64,000 bases of DNA from Curtobacterium sp. VKM Ac-1393 (GCF_015350995.1 NZ_JADKRW010000003.1:427013-491012), one strand, 5' to 3'. Shown: positions 44,305 through 52,855, numbered from the stretch's first letter. A program made the numbers and translations. Notes: a model not told the origin generated them from the letters alone.

Positions 44305-45168
44305 ATGACGCGTGTAGTGGTGACCGGCGGCAGCGGCAAGCTTGGACGAGCGGTGGTGCGCGACCTCGATGCGCACGGGTACGACGTGGTGTTGCTCGAC
44401 CGCGTGCCGTCTCCCGACCAGCCCGAGGGCGTGCAGTTCGTCCGCATCGACCTGACCGACTACGGCCAGGTCCTGAACGCCCTGCTCGGCATCGACGACC
44501 GGTACGACCACGTGGACGCCGTCGTGCACCTCGCGGCCGTCCCCGCACCCGGGCAGGTGCCGGACGTGGCGCTCATCACGAACAACGTCACGGCGTCGAT
44601 CAACGTCTTCCACGCCGCTCGCGCCGCGAAGATCAAGAACCTGGTGTGGGCGTCGAGCGAGACCCTGCTCGGCATCCCGATGGGCGAGCACCACCCGCCC
44701 TACCTGCCCGTCGACGAGGAGTTCGCGGTCCGGCCGCAGTCGTCGTACTCGCTCGGCAAGGCCGTGGAAGAGGAGATGGCCCGCCACTTCACCCGCTGGG
44801 ACCCGGAGCTGAAGATGGTCGGTCTGCGGTTCTCGAACGTGATGGACGAGACCGACTACCCGGCGTTCCCGTGGGACGCCACCCCCGAGGCGAAGACCTT
44901 CAACCTGTGGTCGTACATCGACTCGCGTGACGGCGCCCAGGCGGTCCGGAAGTCCGTCGAGGCCGAGTTCACCGGGTTCGAGGCGTTCGTCATCGCGAGT
45001 CCCGACACCGTTATGGACACCCCGACGATCGAGCTCGTCGAGCGCTACGTGCCCGACATCGAGCGCCGCGCGGACATCGACGGCGTCAGCTCGCTGCTGT
45101 CGTCGGAGAAGGCCCGCGAGCTGCTCGGCTACTCCCCCGAGCACAGCTGGCGCGACCACCGCGCCTGA
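44305..45168 (+). CDS. NAD-dependent epimerase/dehydratase
   Basis: This 287-residue extended SDR starts at ATG 44305, with a GTG/ATG alternative 15 bases upstream. The cofactor loop is VTGGSGKLGRAVVRDL, HLAAVP is the usual HLAA segment, ASSETLLG gives Ser, and SSYSLGKAVEEEMA gives YxxxK. It resembles the uronate dehydrogenase/UDP-glucose 4-epimerase-like group. The conserved PYLPVDEEFAVRPQSSY block is typical of putative sugar epimerases. The C-terminus is short. Likely acts on a nucleotide sugar or uronic acid. It is a single gene. Confidence 0.85.
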   Translation: MTRVVVTGGSGKLGRAVVRDLDAHGYDVVLLDRVPSPDQPEGVQFVRIDLTDYGQVLNALLGIDDRYDHVDAVVHLAAVPAPGQVPDVALITNNVTASINVFHAARAAKIKNLVWASSETLLGIPMGEHHPPYLPVDEEFAVRPQSSYSLGKAVEEEMARHFTRWDPELKMVGLRFSNVMDETDYPAFPWDATPEAKTFNLWSYIDSRDGAQAVRKSVEAEFTGFEAFVIASPDTVMDTPTIELVERYVPDIERRADIDGVSSLLSSEKARELLGYSPEHSWRDHRA

Positions 45169-45245
45169 GCGTCACGGAGGCAGCACGACCGGGCGTCCCT
45201 GGCAGCATCACGCCGTCGTCTACGCTCGACGCCCCGACATCGGCC

Positions 45246-45271
45246 AGACGCCGCCGAATCCTGCGGCGTCT
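45246..45271 (+). terminator. terminator after epimerase
   Basis: AGACGCCGC (45246-45254) and GCGGCGTCT (45263-45271) pair exactly over eight bases. Further partial copies of GGCGTCTCGGC follow to 45345. Confidence 0.6.
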
Positions 45272-45360
45272 CGGCGGTCTGGCGGCGTCTCGGCAACACA
45301 CCGGCGTCTCGACAGCACTCCGGCGCAGCAACACACCGGCGTGACCGCGCGAACGGGGCG

Positions 45361-46938
45361 TCAGGCGGGCAGCAGCAGCCCGTCGAGCACCAGGTCGCGC
45401 GCCGCCGGCAACAGGTCGGCGGCGAGCGCCTGCTCGTCGACACCGGTGATCTGCGCGAGCGCACCGACGATCGCCGCGACGGACAGGTCTCCGTCGCAAG
45501 CTCCGACGAACGCGGCGAGCGCCGTGTCCGCGTCCACCCGGCGTCCGAGCCCGCCGCCCTGCACGAGCGTCATCACGGTCGGGTCGTCATTGCCGGGCCA
45601 GTAGTAGCGCTCCTCGGTGACGTCGCCCGCCACCGCCAAGTGTGCGGCGGCGAGTGCGACGTCGTCGTGGGCGGCGAGCCAGGCGGCCGCGTCGAGGACG
45701 CGAGCGACCGTCGCGCCGAGCCCGGCGGGGTTGGAGCCGAGTGCCTCGGGGATGCGCTCGAACCGGCGGAGGCTGGCCGGGCCTCCCGACCGGGCGCGAC
45801 GCACCACGACGTAGCCGAAGCCGACGCCGGTGACGCGGCGGTCCGCGAAGTCGTCGAGCCAGGCGCCCATCAGGGTGTCGAACACCGGCGTTCCGGGCTT
45901 CGTGCCGCCGTCGCGGATCCAGGTCTCGGCGTAGGACGTCGGGTCCTGGCGTTCACGCTCGATGACCCAGGCGTCGAGGTCGGTGTCCGCGAACCAGCTG
46001 CGCACGCGGTCGAGCCCGTCGACGCCCCAGTGGTACTCCCAGTTGCCGAGCAGCTGCGCCGTCCCGCCGGGCTCGAGGTGCTCGGACAGACCACGGAGCA
46101 CGGTCTCGACCAGCGCGTCACCGACCATGCCCCCGTCGCGGTACTCGTACGAGGGGACGCCCGGCCGGCGGGGTGTGATGACGAACGGCGGGTTCGAGAC
46201 GATCCGGTCGAACCGCTCACCGGCGACGGGTTCGAACAGCGAGCCGTACCGGAAGTCGATGCCGTCGATGCCGTTGAGCTGCGCGTTGAAGCGGGCGATG
46301 TCGAGGGCGCGGCGCGAGATGTCCGTGGCGACCACGTGCTCGGCGAAGCGTCGGGCGTGCATGGCCTGGATCCCGCAGCCGGTGCCGAGGTCCAGCACCG
46401 TGCGGACCGGCACGGGTACCTGCAGGCCGCTCAGGGTGGTGGTCGCGCCGCCGATGCCGAGGACGTGCTCCTCGCTGATCGCGTGGCCGAGGGCGAGTTC
46501 ACCGAGGTCCGAGACGATCCACCAGCTACCGGCGCCGAGGTCGTCGACGAAGGCGTAGGGGCGCAGGTCGACCGTCGGCTCCACGACCGCGGCGTCGGTG
46601 TCGCAGACCCGCAGCAGCCCCGCCGTGATCACGGCGTCGAGCCCCGCGGACGGGAACGCGGCCACGGCGTCCGCTCGAGACGACGGCAGGCCGAGCACGA
46701 ACAGGGTGGCGAGGGTGCCGAGCGGGGACGTCTCGCGGGCGGCCAGGGCACGGAGCGCCGCCACCCGCGACCCCCGGTGCAGCGACGCCGCAGCCTCGGT
46801 GCCCCAGAGTGCGTCGACCCGCTCGACGGTGAAGCCTGCGGCGTCGAGGTCCGCGGCGAGCGCCGTCGTCACGACCGGGTCAGCTCCGATGTCGGGGAGC
46901 GTGTGCACGGCGGCGCCTGCGTCTGGCACCGTGCTCAC
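45361..46938 (-). CDS. SAM-dependent methyltransferase (DUF7059/DUF7782 type)
   Basis: This 525-residue protein has a class I methyltransferase core in the middle. The N-terminal 130 residues form a helical/winged domain (DUF7059-like). The Rossmann part has LDLGTGCGIQAMHARRF (motif I), ATDISRRALDIARFNAQLNG, and SNPPFVIT, the NPPF/Y motif of N-methyltransferases that act on amide or exocyclic amines. The C-terminal 110 residues are a separate domain (DUF7782-like). The GTG overlaps the ArsR stop. The natural target is unknown; ribosome, tRNA or protein glutamine are options. Confidence 0.86.
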   Translation of the reverse strand: MSTVPDAGAAVHTLPDIGADPVVTTALAADLDAAGFTVERVDALWGTEAAASLHRGSRVAALRALAARETSPLGTLATLFVLGLPSSRADAVAAFPSAGLDAVITAGLLRVCDTDAAVVEPTVDLRPYAFVDDLGAGSWWIVSDLGELALGHAISEEHVLGIGGATTTLSGLQVPVPVRTVLDLGTGCGIQAMHARRFAEHVVATDISRRALDIARFNAQLNGIDGIDFRYGSLFEPVAGERFDRIVSNPPFVITPRRPGVPSYEYRDGGMVGDALVETVLRGLSEHLEPGGTAQLLGNWEYHWGVDGLDRVRSWFADTDLDAWVIERERQDPTSYAETWIRDGGTKPGTPVFDTLMGAWLDDFADRRVTGVGFGYVVVRRARSGGPASLRRFERIPEALGSNPAGLGATVARVLDAAAWLAAHDDVALAAAHLAVAGDVTEERYYWPGNDDPTVMTLVQGGGLGRRVDADTALAAFVGACDGDLSVAAIVGALAQITGVDEQALAADLLPAARDLVLDGLLLPA

Positions 46939-47300
46939 GACTCGAGTCCGTCGCGGAGCAGGGCCGCGGGCACCTGCCAGTCGAACACCAGGTCGAGCAG
47001 CCCCGGGAACCGCTGCTGCACGTCGTCGACCCGGACCCGGCTGATGCGGGTCAGGCCCTCGAGGTGCTGCTCGAGCAGTCCGGCCACGCGCAGGACCCGG
47101 AAGTGGTGGGTGAGCGTGGACTTCGGGCGGTCGACACCGACCCAGCCGCAGCTCCGCTCACCGCCGGCGGCGTCGACGAGGTAGCGGTGCAGGATCGCCA
47201 ACCGGATCGGGTCGCTCAGTGCGTCCAGGACGACGGGGAGGTCCATCTCGGCCACGGTCGGCTGCGGCAGCCGTTCGGGGGCATCGACGTGCGCGGGCAT
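46935..47300 (-). CDS. ArsR-type winged-helix regulator
   Basis: This 121-residue regulator starts MPAHVDAPERLPQPT and has an ArsR-like winged helix: VVLDALSDPIRLAILHRYL, then PKSTLTHHFRVLRVAGLLEQ with the recognition helix. There is a single Cys in ERSCGWVG and no CxC metal site, so it is probably a non-metal member (YczG/CzrA-unrelated). It is divergent from an MFS exporter, with two GTACGA-type inverted repeats between, and it is translationally coupled to the methyltransferase downstream. It likely represses both itself and the transporter. Confidence 0.87.
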   Translation of the reverse strand: MPAHVDAPERLPQPTVAEMDLPVVLDALSDPIRLAILHRYLVDAAGGERSCGWVGVDRPKSTLTHHFRVLRVAGLLEQHLEGLTRISRVRVDDVQQRFPGLLDLVFDWQVPAALLRDGLES

Positions 47301-47329
47301 GGAGCGGACGCTACCACCGTTCGGCTCAC

Positions 47330-47377
47330 AGTACGACTTGCGTCGTACTGCAGACTGCGGTACGAATGCAGTCGTAC
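47330..47377. promoter_or_regulatory. paired ArsR operators, GTACGA dyads
   Basis: AGTACGAC-N4-GTCGTACT (47330-47349) and GTACGA-N6-TCGTAC (47360-47377) are perfect inverted repeats with related half-sites, centres 29 bases apart. They fill the 99-base gap between the ArsR and MFS starts. Confidence 0.75.
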
Positions 47378-47399
47378 AACGACCATCGGAAGGATGCTC

Positions 47400-48653
47400 A
47401 TGCAGCAGTCAGCTCGCTCGGTCGCCGGGTTCTGGATCCTCGCGGCGATGCTCCTGGTGTCGGTCGCGTCCTCCGCGGTCCCCTCGCCGATCTACCCGGT
47501 GTACGCGGCCGAGTGGCACCTCACGCCGCTGATGCTCACCGGTGTCTTCGCCATCTACGTCGCCGGCCTGCTCGCCAGCCTGCTGATCGCCGGCCGCCTG
47601 TCCGACCACGTCGGCCGGAAGCCCGTCCTCGTCGCCGGTGGTCTCGGCGTCGCCCTGTCGCTCGGACTGTTCGCGATCGCGGACGGCGTCGGCGCGCTCA
47701 TCGTCGACCGCATCGTGCAGGGCGTCTCCGTCGGACTGCTCATCGGCGCGCTCGGAGCAGCTCTCATCGACAACTCGCTCGAGCGGCACCCGACACTGGC
47801 CGGTGTGCTGAACGGCGTCATCCCGCCGATCGCCCTGGCCACCGGCGCGATGTCGAGCGGTGCGCTCGTGCAGTGGGGGCCGGCACCGGAGCAGCTCGTC
47901 TACCTGGTGTTCGGCGCACTCCTCGTCCTGCTCGTGCTGGCGCTGTTCGTGGTCCCCGAGCAGGTCCAGCGGCGCCCGGGAGCCCTCCGCTCCCTGCGCC
48001 CGACGATCAGCGTGCCGCGGTCGTCACGCCGCCTGTTCCGCGGGGTCGTCGGTTCGCTCGTCGCCAGCTGGGCCCTCGGCGGCATGTTCCTGTCGCTCGT
48101 CCCGTCGGCCCTCGGCGCCGTGTTCGGCATCACGAACCACTTCGCGGCCGGAGCGCTCATCGCCGTCGTCACCGGCGTCGGCGCACTGACCGGGCTCGCG
48201 ACGCAGCGGATGGACGCCCGCCGCGCCGTGCTCCTCGGACTCGTCGCGCTGGTGCTCGGCCCGATCGTGACCGTGGCGTTCGTGATGGCGCACTCGCTGC
48301 CCGGCCTCGTCGTCGGCAGCGCGATCGCCGGCGTCGGCTTCGGCGCCGGGTTCCAGGCACCCCTGCGGATGCTCCTCGCCACAGCGGCCCCCACTCACCG
48401 CGCCGGACTGCTCTCCACGATCTACGTCGTCAGCTACCTGGCGTTCGGGGTCCCCGCGGTCATCGGCGGACTGCTGGAGCCCTCGATCGGCCTGGTCCCC
48501 GTGATCGCCGGGTACGGCGGGTTCATCGTCCTGGCCGCCGTGGTCGCCCTCGTGCTGCAGCTGACGTCGAAGGACGCGGCTGCCGTCGAGGAGCAGGCCG
48601 CCGAGGTCATCGAGCGCACTGCCACCGGTTCGATCCGCGTCGCGGCGGAGTAG
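47400..48653 (+). CDS. MFS transporter regulated by ArsR protein
   Basis: This 417-residue transporter starts at ATG 47400 with GGAAGG six bases upstream (an ATG six bases earlier would overlap the site). It has twelve hydrophobic helices. GRLSDHVGRKPVLVAGG is the helix 2-3 MFS signature. The central loop is basic (VPRSSRRLFRG), and a cytoplasmic tail of about 30 residues is acidic. The sequence is of the drug/metabolite exporter type (SIYPVYAAEWHLT start region). It is divergent from an ArsR gene with shared operators, so expression is probably induced by the compound that releases the repressor. Confidence 0.88.
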   Translation: MQQSARSVAGFWILAAMLLVSVASSAVPSPIYPVYAAEWHLTPLMLTGVFAIYVAGLLASLLIAGRLSDHVGRKPVLVAGGLGVALSLGLFAIADGVGALIVDRIVQGVSVGLLIGALGAALIDNSLERHPTLAGVLNGVIPPIALATGAMSSGALVQWGPAPEQLVYLVFGALLVLLVLALFVVPEQVQRRPGALRSLRPTISVPRSSRRLFRGVVGSLVASWALGGMFLSLVPSALGAVFGITNHFAAGALIAVVTGVGALTGLATQRMDARRAVLLGLVALVLGPIVTVAFVMAHSLPGLVVGSAIAGVGFGAGFQAPLRMLLATAAPTHRAGLLSTIYVVSYLAFGVPAVIGGLLEPSIGLVPVIAGYGGFIVLAAVVALVLQLTSKDAAAVEEQAAEVIERTATGSIRVAAE

Positions 48654-48710
48654 TCGCGCCCGGCACGCCCGGTCGGCCCGCTCGCACGGTGCCGACCGCG
48701 ACGGCCCGGG

Positions 48711-49166
48711 CTAGTGCCCCGGGTGCGCCGAGTTCGCCCCGCGCGCCCGCCCGCGACCACGGATCCCGACCGTCCGCGCCGCACCCGTGTGGGCGGCGTC
48801 GACGTCGGCCTTGCCCCGGTCGGCAGCATCGCGCAGGCGCTTCGGCCCGTGCCGCTTGGCCCAGTCCCAGAAGCGGTGCAGCTGCGCCTTGAGCCACACG
48901 ATGATCTTGTGGAAGAAGTGGAACTCACTCGCCAGGACCGTCAGCCCGATGAACACCACGAGCCACCCCGGCCCGGGCAGCGGCACCAGGATGAGACCGA
49001 TGATGACGACCAGCCCGCCGACGATGCCGACGAGCACCTTGTAGAACAGGTGCACGTGCGGCCTGGCGTGGATCCAGGTCCGCATCTCGTGGAACCACTG
49101 GAAGCGCTGACGCGGCGCACCGTCGACCCGACGCTCGTCGGGTCCGTCGCTCGGGTCGCCGTCCAT
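48711..49166 (-). CDS. TIGR02611 family membrane protein
   Basis: This 151-residue protein has two adjacent membrane helices, YKVLVGIVGGLVVIIGLILV and WLVVFIGLTVLASEF, separated by the signature PLPGPGW of the TIGR02611/PF09656 family. The N-terminus is soluble and acidic; a basic C-terminal tail (KRHGPKRLRDAADRGKAD) ends in Gly/Arg. Function is not established; the family is restricted to actinobacteria. It is transcribed alone, convergent with the MFS gene. Confidence 0.82.
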   Translation of the reverse strand: MDGDPSDGPDERRVDGAPRQRFQWFHEMRTWIHARPHVHLFYKVLVGIVGGLVVIIGLILVPLPGPGWLVVFIGLTVLASEFHFFHKIIVWLKAQLHRFWDWAKRHGPKRLRDAADRGKADVDAAHTGAARTVGIRGRGRARGANSAHPGH

Positions 49167-49228
49167 GCCGAAAACGTAGGGCGTGCGGCTGGGAATCCGC
49201 GGCGCACGCGGTGGACGCGCGGTGCGTG

Positions 49229-49270
49229 GGCCGGGAGGCGCGGGGCGGCCCTGCCCCGCGCCTCCCGGCC
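49229..49270. terminator. hairpin, GGAGGCGCGG family
   Basis: GGCCGGGAGGCGCGGGGC (49229-49246) and its exact complement (49253-49270) flank a six-base loop. It terminates the nuclease-like gene (stop 49286) on the minus strand. Confidence 0.75.
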
Positions 49271-49285
49271 GTCAGGTGGTCACCG

Positions 49286-50332
49286 CTACTGGTCCGCTCG
49301 CGTGAGCGAGACCGCCTGCAGGGCGGCGAACCAGCCGTTGCTCCACGTGAGCATCGTCTCGACGAGAGCGCCCAGGTCGTCGAGACCGACGGGCTCGGTC
49401 TTCGGGCCGATCGACCAGTCGGCGTAGCCCCTTGCCAGGTGGGTGCGCCCGGACAGGTGGCGCTTCGCGAGCGGCAGCTTGTGCTTGCCGAGGCCCTTCC
49501 GACCATTGCCCGCCGACCCACGGCTCACCGCGATCCGGCCCGGGTTCTTCGAGAGGACCTGTTCGTCCAGCACCTCAAGCGCCCAGATCCACGACGGCGC
49601 CTCTTCGGTGAGATTCGGATTCGGGAAGTCGGCGTCGGACATGTGATCCACGGAGATACCGACGAAGCCCTCGAACTGCGTGTCCTCGAGATGCGAGGGC
49701 ATTCCGCGTCCTGGAACCTGCATCTGTCCGCGGATCCACTTCGCGTCCTCGCCGTCGTGCAGGCGACGCTCGAAGACAATGGATGGCATACCACCGTCGC
49801 CGCGCTGCACGCGGATGCCCCAATCGGGCATCCGCTCATGGAGCCCGAGCGCGTGGAGGCGAGCCTCGACGGTCGTCTTGAGCAGACGCCCTTCGCCCTC
49901 GATGTCGTCCTTGACGAGCCGCGGGGCGTCGAAGCAGGCGAGCACCTCGTCCCAGTCGATCACGCTGACACGATCGTCGTCTGCGACCGAACTCGCGAGC
50001 GACTCCTTGCGTGGCACCAACACGAACAGCGTGCCGGTCTTGCCGAGGGCCTCCAACTGCGCGGCGACCTGACGCGTGGTCAGCTCGTGGTCCAGCTTTG
50101 CCTCGATCCCGACCAGTCCGCTGTCGAAGGTCAGCTGCACGTCGAGACGAACTGTCCCCCGCTCAGTCTCAACGTCCTTGTGTGGCACCTCGCACTCGAC
50201 CTTCTCGAATGCCCCGAATTGCTTGCCACTCACGCGCTCGAGGAGCTGGACAAACCGCTCGTGGTCATGTCGGATCTCAGCGCCGAGGGCACGGGTCGCC
50301 ATCGGCTCGGTGCGGTAGATGGTCTGCGTCAT
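49286..50332 (-). CDS. PD-(D/E)XK nuclease-like protein
   Basis: This 348-residue protein starts MTQTIYRTEPMATRALG. Residues 15-110 fit a PD-(D/E)XK core: a leading helix with Glu (HERFVQLLERVSG), Asp in VRLDVQLTF, the ExK strand in GLVGIEAKLDHE, and a Gln-containing helix (TRQVAAQLEAL). LFVLVPRKES follows as the next strand. The C-terminal 230 residues are an uncharacterised domain (SWIWALEVLDEQVLSKNPG). No methyltransferase, helicase or DNA-binding partner is adjacent, so it is not a standard restriction unit. It may be a stand-alone repair or defence nuclease. It has an AT-rich leader (50390-50430). Confidence 0.7.
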   Translation of the reverse strand: MTQTIYRTEPMATRALGAEIRHDHERFVQLLERVSGKQFGAFEKVECEVPHKDVETERGTVRLDVQLTFDSGLVGIEAKLDHELTTRQVAAQLEALGKTGTLFVLVPRKESLASSVADDDRVSVIDWDEVLACFDAPRLVKDDIEGEGRLLKTTVEARLHALGLHERMPDWGIRVQRGDGGMPSIVFERRLHDGEDAKWIRGQMQVPGRGMPSHLEDTQFEGFVGISVDHMSDADFPNPNLTEEAPSWIWALEVLDEQVLSKNPGRIAVSRGSAGNGRKGLGKHKLPLAKRHLSGRTHLARGYADWSIGPKTEPVGLDDLGALVETMLTWSNGWFAALQAVSLTRADQ

Positions 50333-50431
50333 GGCGCCATGATCGCGGGGAGCTGATGACTCGTGCTGGCGCGACGCGCGGTCTGCGGCGAAATACTAAA
50401 GAAATCTCACCTGTGAGTAAATAGTCGTTCG

Positions 50432-50701
50432 TCATGCGTGGGCGACGCACGTCGCGGCCCACGGGACGGCAGCCAATCGGGCCGCTGGGATCGGTTCCCC
50501 ACCGACCGCGCAGGTTCCGTAGGTGCCGGCGCCGAGCGACCCGCGTTCCCACGCGAGGGTGGCGCCCTCGGGGTCGTGCTCGTCGTCCGAGTTGGCGTCC
50601 TGGCGAGCGTCACTGACGTCGCGCATGCTCCGCTCGACGTCGGCGAGCAGCCGTTCGTTGCGGGCGCGTTCGGTGCCGAGCGCCGGGCGGGGGTCCTCCA
50701 T
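50432..50701 (-). CDS. DksA/TraR-like protein with incomplete zinc site
   Basis: This 89-residue protein starts at ATG 50701 (MEDPRPALGTERARNERLLA). A helical coiled-coil region is followed by GTYGTCAVGGEPIPAARL and VPWAATCVAHA, the DksA/TraR C4 finger. Of the four expected cysteines only two remain: the second is Gly (CAVGG) and the fourth is His or Ala (CVAHA). It therefore probably does not bind zinc in the usual way. Short DksA-like proteins in actinobacteria are thought to act on RNA polymerase. It is divergent from the LLM gene 50 bases away. Confidence 0.78.
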   Translation of the reverse strand: MEDPRPALGTERARNERLLADVERSMRDVSDARQDANSDDEHDPEGATLAWERGSLGAGTYGTCAVGGEPIPAARLAAVPWAATCVAHA

Positions 50702-50751
50702 GCCGGACACCGTAGTCGCGACGGAATGCTCGCTTCCCGGAATGCGTTTGC

Positions 50752-51789
50752 ATGGACATGACGAAGATCGGGTTCCTGTCGTTCGGACACTGGCGCGACG
50801 TGCCGGGGTCGAAGGTGCGCAGCGGGCGTGAGTCCCTGGTGCAGGCGATCGACCTCGCGGTCGCGGCCGAAGAGGCCGGCGTCGACGGCGCCTACTTCCG
50901 CGTGCACCACTTCGCACCGCAGCAGGCGGCACCGTTCCCCCTGCTGTCCGCGATCGCCGCGAAGACGAACCGCATCGAGATCGGCACCGGCGTGATCGAC
51001 ATGCGCTACGAGAACCCGCTCTACATGGCCGAAGAGGCAGCAGCGACCGACCTGATCTCCGGCGGTCGACTGCAGCTCGGCGTGTCCCGTGGCTCACCCG
51101 AGACCGCCCTCGCCGGTTACCAGCAGTTCGGCTACGTGCCGGACGCGACCGACGAGAACGGCGGCGACATGGCACGGGCCCACACCTCGGTGTTCCGTCG
51201 TGCCATCGCCGGCGAACCGATGGCGAACGCCAACCCGCAGATGACCGGCTCGGTCGGATCACTGCCGATCTCCCCGCTCTCCGACTCGCTCGGCGACCGG
51301 ATCTGGTGGGGTGCCGGCACCCGCGCCACCGCCGAGTGGACCGCCGAACAGGGCATGAACCTGATGTCGTCGACCCTGCTCACCGAGGACACCGGTGTGC
51401 CGTTCGACGAGCTGCAGGCCGAGCAGATCGAACGCTTCCGGCGTGTGTGGGCGGAATCGGGCTGGGAGCGGACCCCTCGGGTGTCGGTGTCCCGCAGCAT
51501 TATCCCGATCATCGACGACGAGTCGCGGCACTACTTCGGCGTGCGCGCACAGGTCGAGGGGCAGGACCAGGTCGGGCACCTCGACGGTGGGCTCGCCCGC
51601 TTCGGCCGGTCCTACATCGGCTCGCCCGAGGACCTCGTCGCGGAGCTCGCGGCCGACCAGGCCGTCCGCGCTGCCGACACCGTGCTCGTCACCGTGCCGA
51701 ACCAGCTCGGGGTGGACTTCAACGCCCGGCTGCTGGCCGCTGTCGCCGGCGTGATGCGTGAGGTCGACGCGGCACCCGTCCCCGCCTGA
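50752..51789 (+). CDS. LLM class flavin-dependent oxidoreductase, copy 2
   Basis: This 345-residue luciferase-like monooxygenase starts at ATG 50752 (MDMTKIGFLSFGHW); ATG 50758 is equally possible. Family landmarks are EEAGVDGAYFRVHHF, IEIGTGVIDMRYENPLYMAE, and DLISGGRLQLGVSRGSPE. The substrate-pocket insert differs from the copy at 38106-39122, and the two share about the same core. It uses reduced FMN (or F420) from a separate reductase. Function unknown. It is convergent with the ASCH gene by nine bases. Confidence 0.88.
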   Translation: MDMTKIGFLSFGHWRDVPGSKVRSGRESLVQAIDLAVAAEEAGVDGAYFRVHHFAPQQAAPFPLLSAIAAKTNRIEIGTGVIDMRYENPLYMAEEAAATDLISGGRLQLGVSRGSPETALAGYQQFGYVPDATDENGGDMARAHTSVFRRAIAGEPMANANPQMTGSVGSLPISPLSDSLGDRIWWGAGTRATAEWTAEQGMNLMSSTLLTEDTGVPFDELQAEQIERFRRVWAESGWERTPRVSVSRSIIPIIDDESRHYFGVRAQVEGQDQVGHLDGGLARFGRSYIGSPEDLVAELAADQAVRAADTVLVTVPNQLGVDFNARLLAAVAGVMREVDAAPVPA

Positions 51790-51798
51790 CCCGCTTGG

Positions 51799-52281
51799 TC
51801 AGTCGCTGGCGGGTGACGTCGGCGTCGGCGTCGGCCAGATCAACCGGAACCGCTCGCAGACGACGGGCATGTCTGGTTCGAAGCCACGCGGGTTCTCGGA
51901 GTGCGCGCGCCAGTAGGCCTCGTGCACCGTCCGCCAGTGCTCGAGGGTCCGGTCCCCTTCGCCCTCGGCTCGTGCGTGATCGGCCCCGACGGCGTCGAAC
52001 GAGACGATGGTGACGTCCGTCGTCTCGATGACGGCACGGGGCACACCGGCGCCGTCGGTCACGATGCTGAGTTCGCCGGCCTCGGGTAGCGGGTCACCCG
52101 TCGCCTCGTAGTCCCAGAACGAGGACGCCGTGCCGTCCTTCACCCCACGGAGCACGAGGCCGAGGAGCTCGTCAGCCTGCTCCGCAGTGGCACCGAACGG
52201 CCACGATTCCGGCACCTCGACCGGCAGCTCGGGCGATTCTCCGCGCCGCTCGTCCCAGAAGTCGTCGAGCGTCGAGGTCAC
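51799..52281 (-). CDS. ASCH domain protein
   Basis: The protein is 160 residues from GTG 52281. The ASCH domain fold is indicated by WPFGATAEQADELLGLVLRG, TASSFWDYEATGDPLPEAGE, LSIVTDGAGVPRAVIETTDV and the C-terminal HEAYWRAHSEN motif. ASCH domains resemble PUA/EVE folds and are believed to bind RNA; some members are nucleases or amidohydrolases on modified nucleosides. Length is usual for the bacterial family. It has no functional partner nearby; it is convergent with the LLM gene. Confidence 0.85.
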   Translation of the reverse strand: MTSTLDDFWDERRGESPELPVEVPESWPFGATAEQADELLGLVLRGVKDGTASSFWDYEATGDPLPEAGELSIVTDGAGVPRAVIETTDVTIVSFDAVGADHARAEGEGDRTLEHWRTVHEAYWRAHSENPRGFEPDMPVVCERFRLIWPTPTPTSPASD

Positions 52282-52404
52282 AAGCCGAACGTAGCGCACG
52301 GCGGGGTGTCCGCACTTGTGCCGACACCCGGCTTGGGACTGTGGCGCGGGCATGGGGTCTCGTAGCCTCGAGTCGCACCATCCCCCGCACCTCGAGGAGT
52401 CCCC

Positions 52405-52851
52405 GTGACGCTGCCGGCCGCAGGCTGGTTCCCGGACCCGCAGGACACCAGCCGTCTCCGCTGGTGGGACGGTCACGCCTGGGGAGCTGCAACCCGGCTC
52501 CTCGCGAGCAGTCCGGAGCCGCTCCTGCCGGTCGCCATCGCCCCCGCCGGGCCCTCGTTCTCGGTGCACACGGCCTCGATCCGGACCCGAGCATGGGCCT
52601 CCGGTGGTGCTCGCGACCGACGGATGTGCGTGTTCACGGCGCTCGCGGTGTTGCTGGCGCTGACGTCGATCGCATGCAACCCGTTGGGTGCCTGCAGCGC
52701 ACTCGCTCTCGCGTGCGGTCTCGCCGGTGTCGTCCGGCCCGGTGCGACCGGCGGGTGGCGATTGCTCGCGAGGAGCGCTTCGGCGAGCGCCATCGTCGTG
52801 TCCGTCGCGACCGGCGCTGTAGCCGCGTCAGCGCAGCTCCACCTCTTCTGA
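52405..52851 (+). CDS. DUF2510 domain membrane protein
   Basis: The protein is 148 residues from GTG 52405. The N-terminal DUF2510 motif is complete (AGWFPDPQDTSRLRWWDGHAW), an actinobacterial module found at the cytoplasmic end of membrane proteins. After a 40-residue linker there are two hydrophobic segments (CVFTALAVLLALTSIACN and a later Ala/Gly-rich segment SASASAIVVSVATGAVAASA). Function is unknown. A long hairpin follows the stop at five bases. Confidence 0.8.
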   Translation: MTLPAAGWFPDPQDTSRLRWWDGHAWGAATRLLASSPEPLLPVAIAPAGPSFSVHTASIRTRAWASGGARDRRMCVFTALAVLLALTSIACNPLGACSALALACGLAGVVRPGATGGWRLLARSASASAIVVSVATGAVAASAQLHLF

Positions 52852-52855
52852 CGCG

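Noticed and set aside
49286..50701. Restriction-modification system formed by the nuclease-like and DksA-like genes
   Set aside because: No DNA methyltransferase or specificity gene is adjacent; the DksA-like protein is a different functional class.
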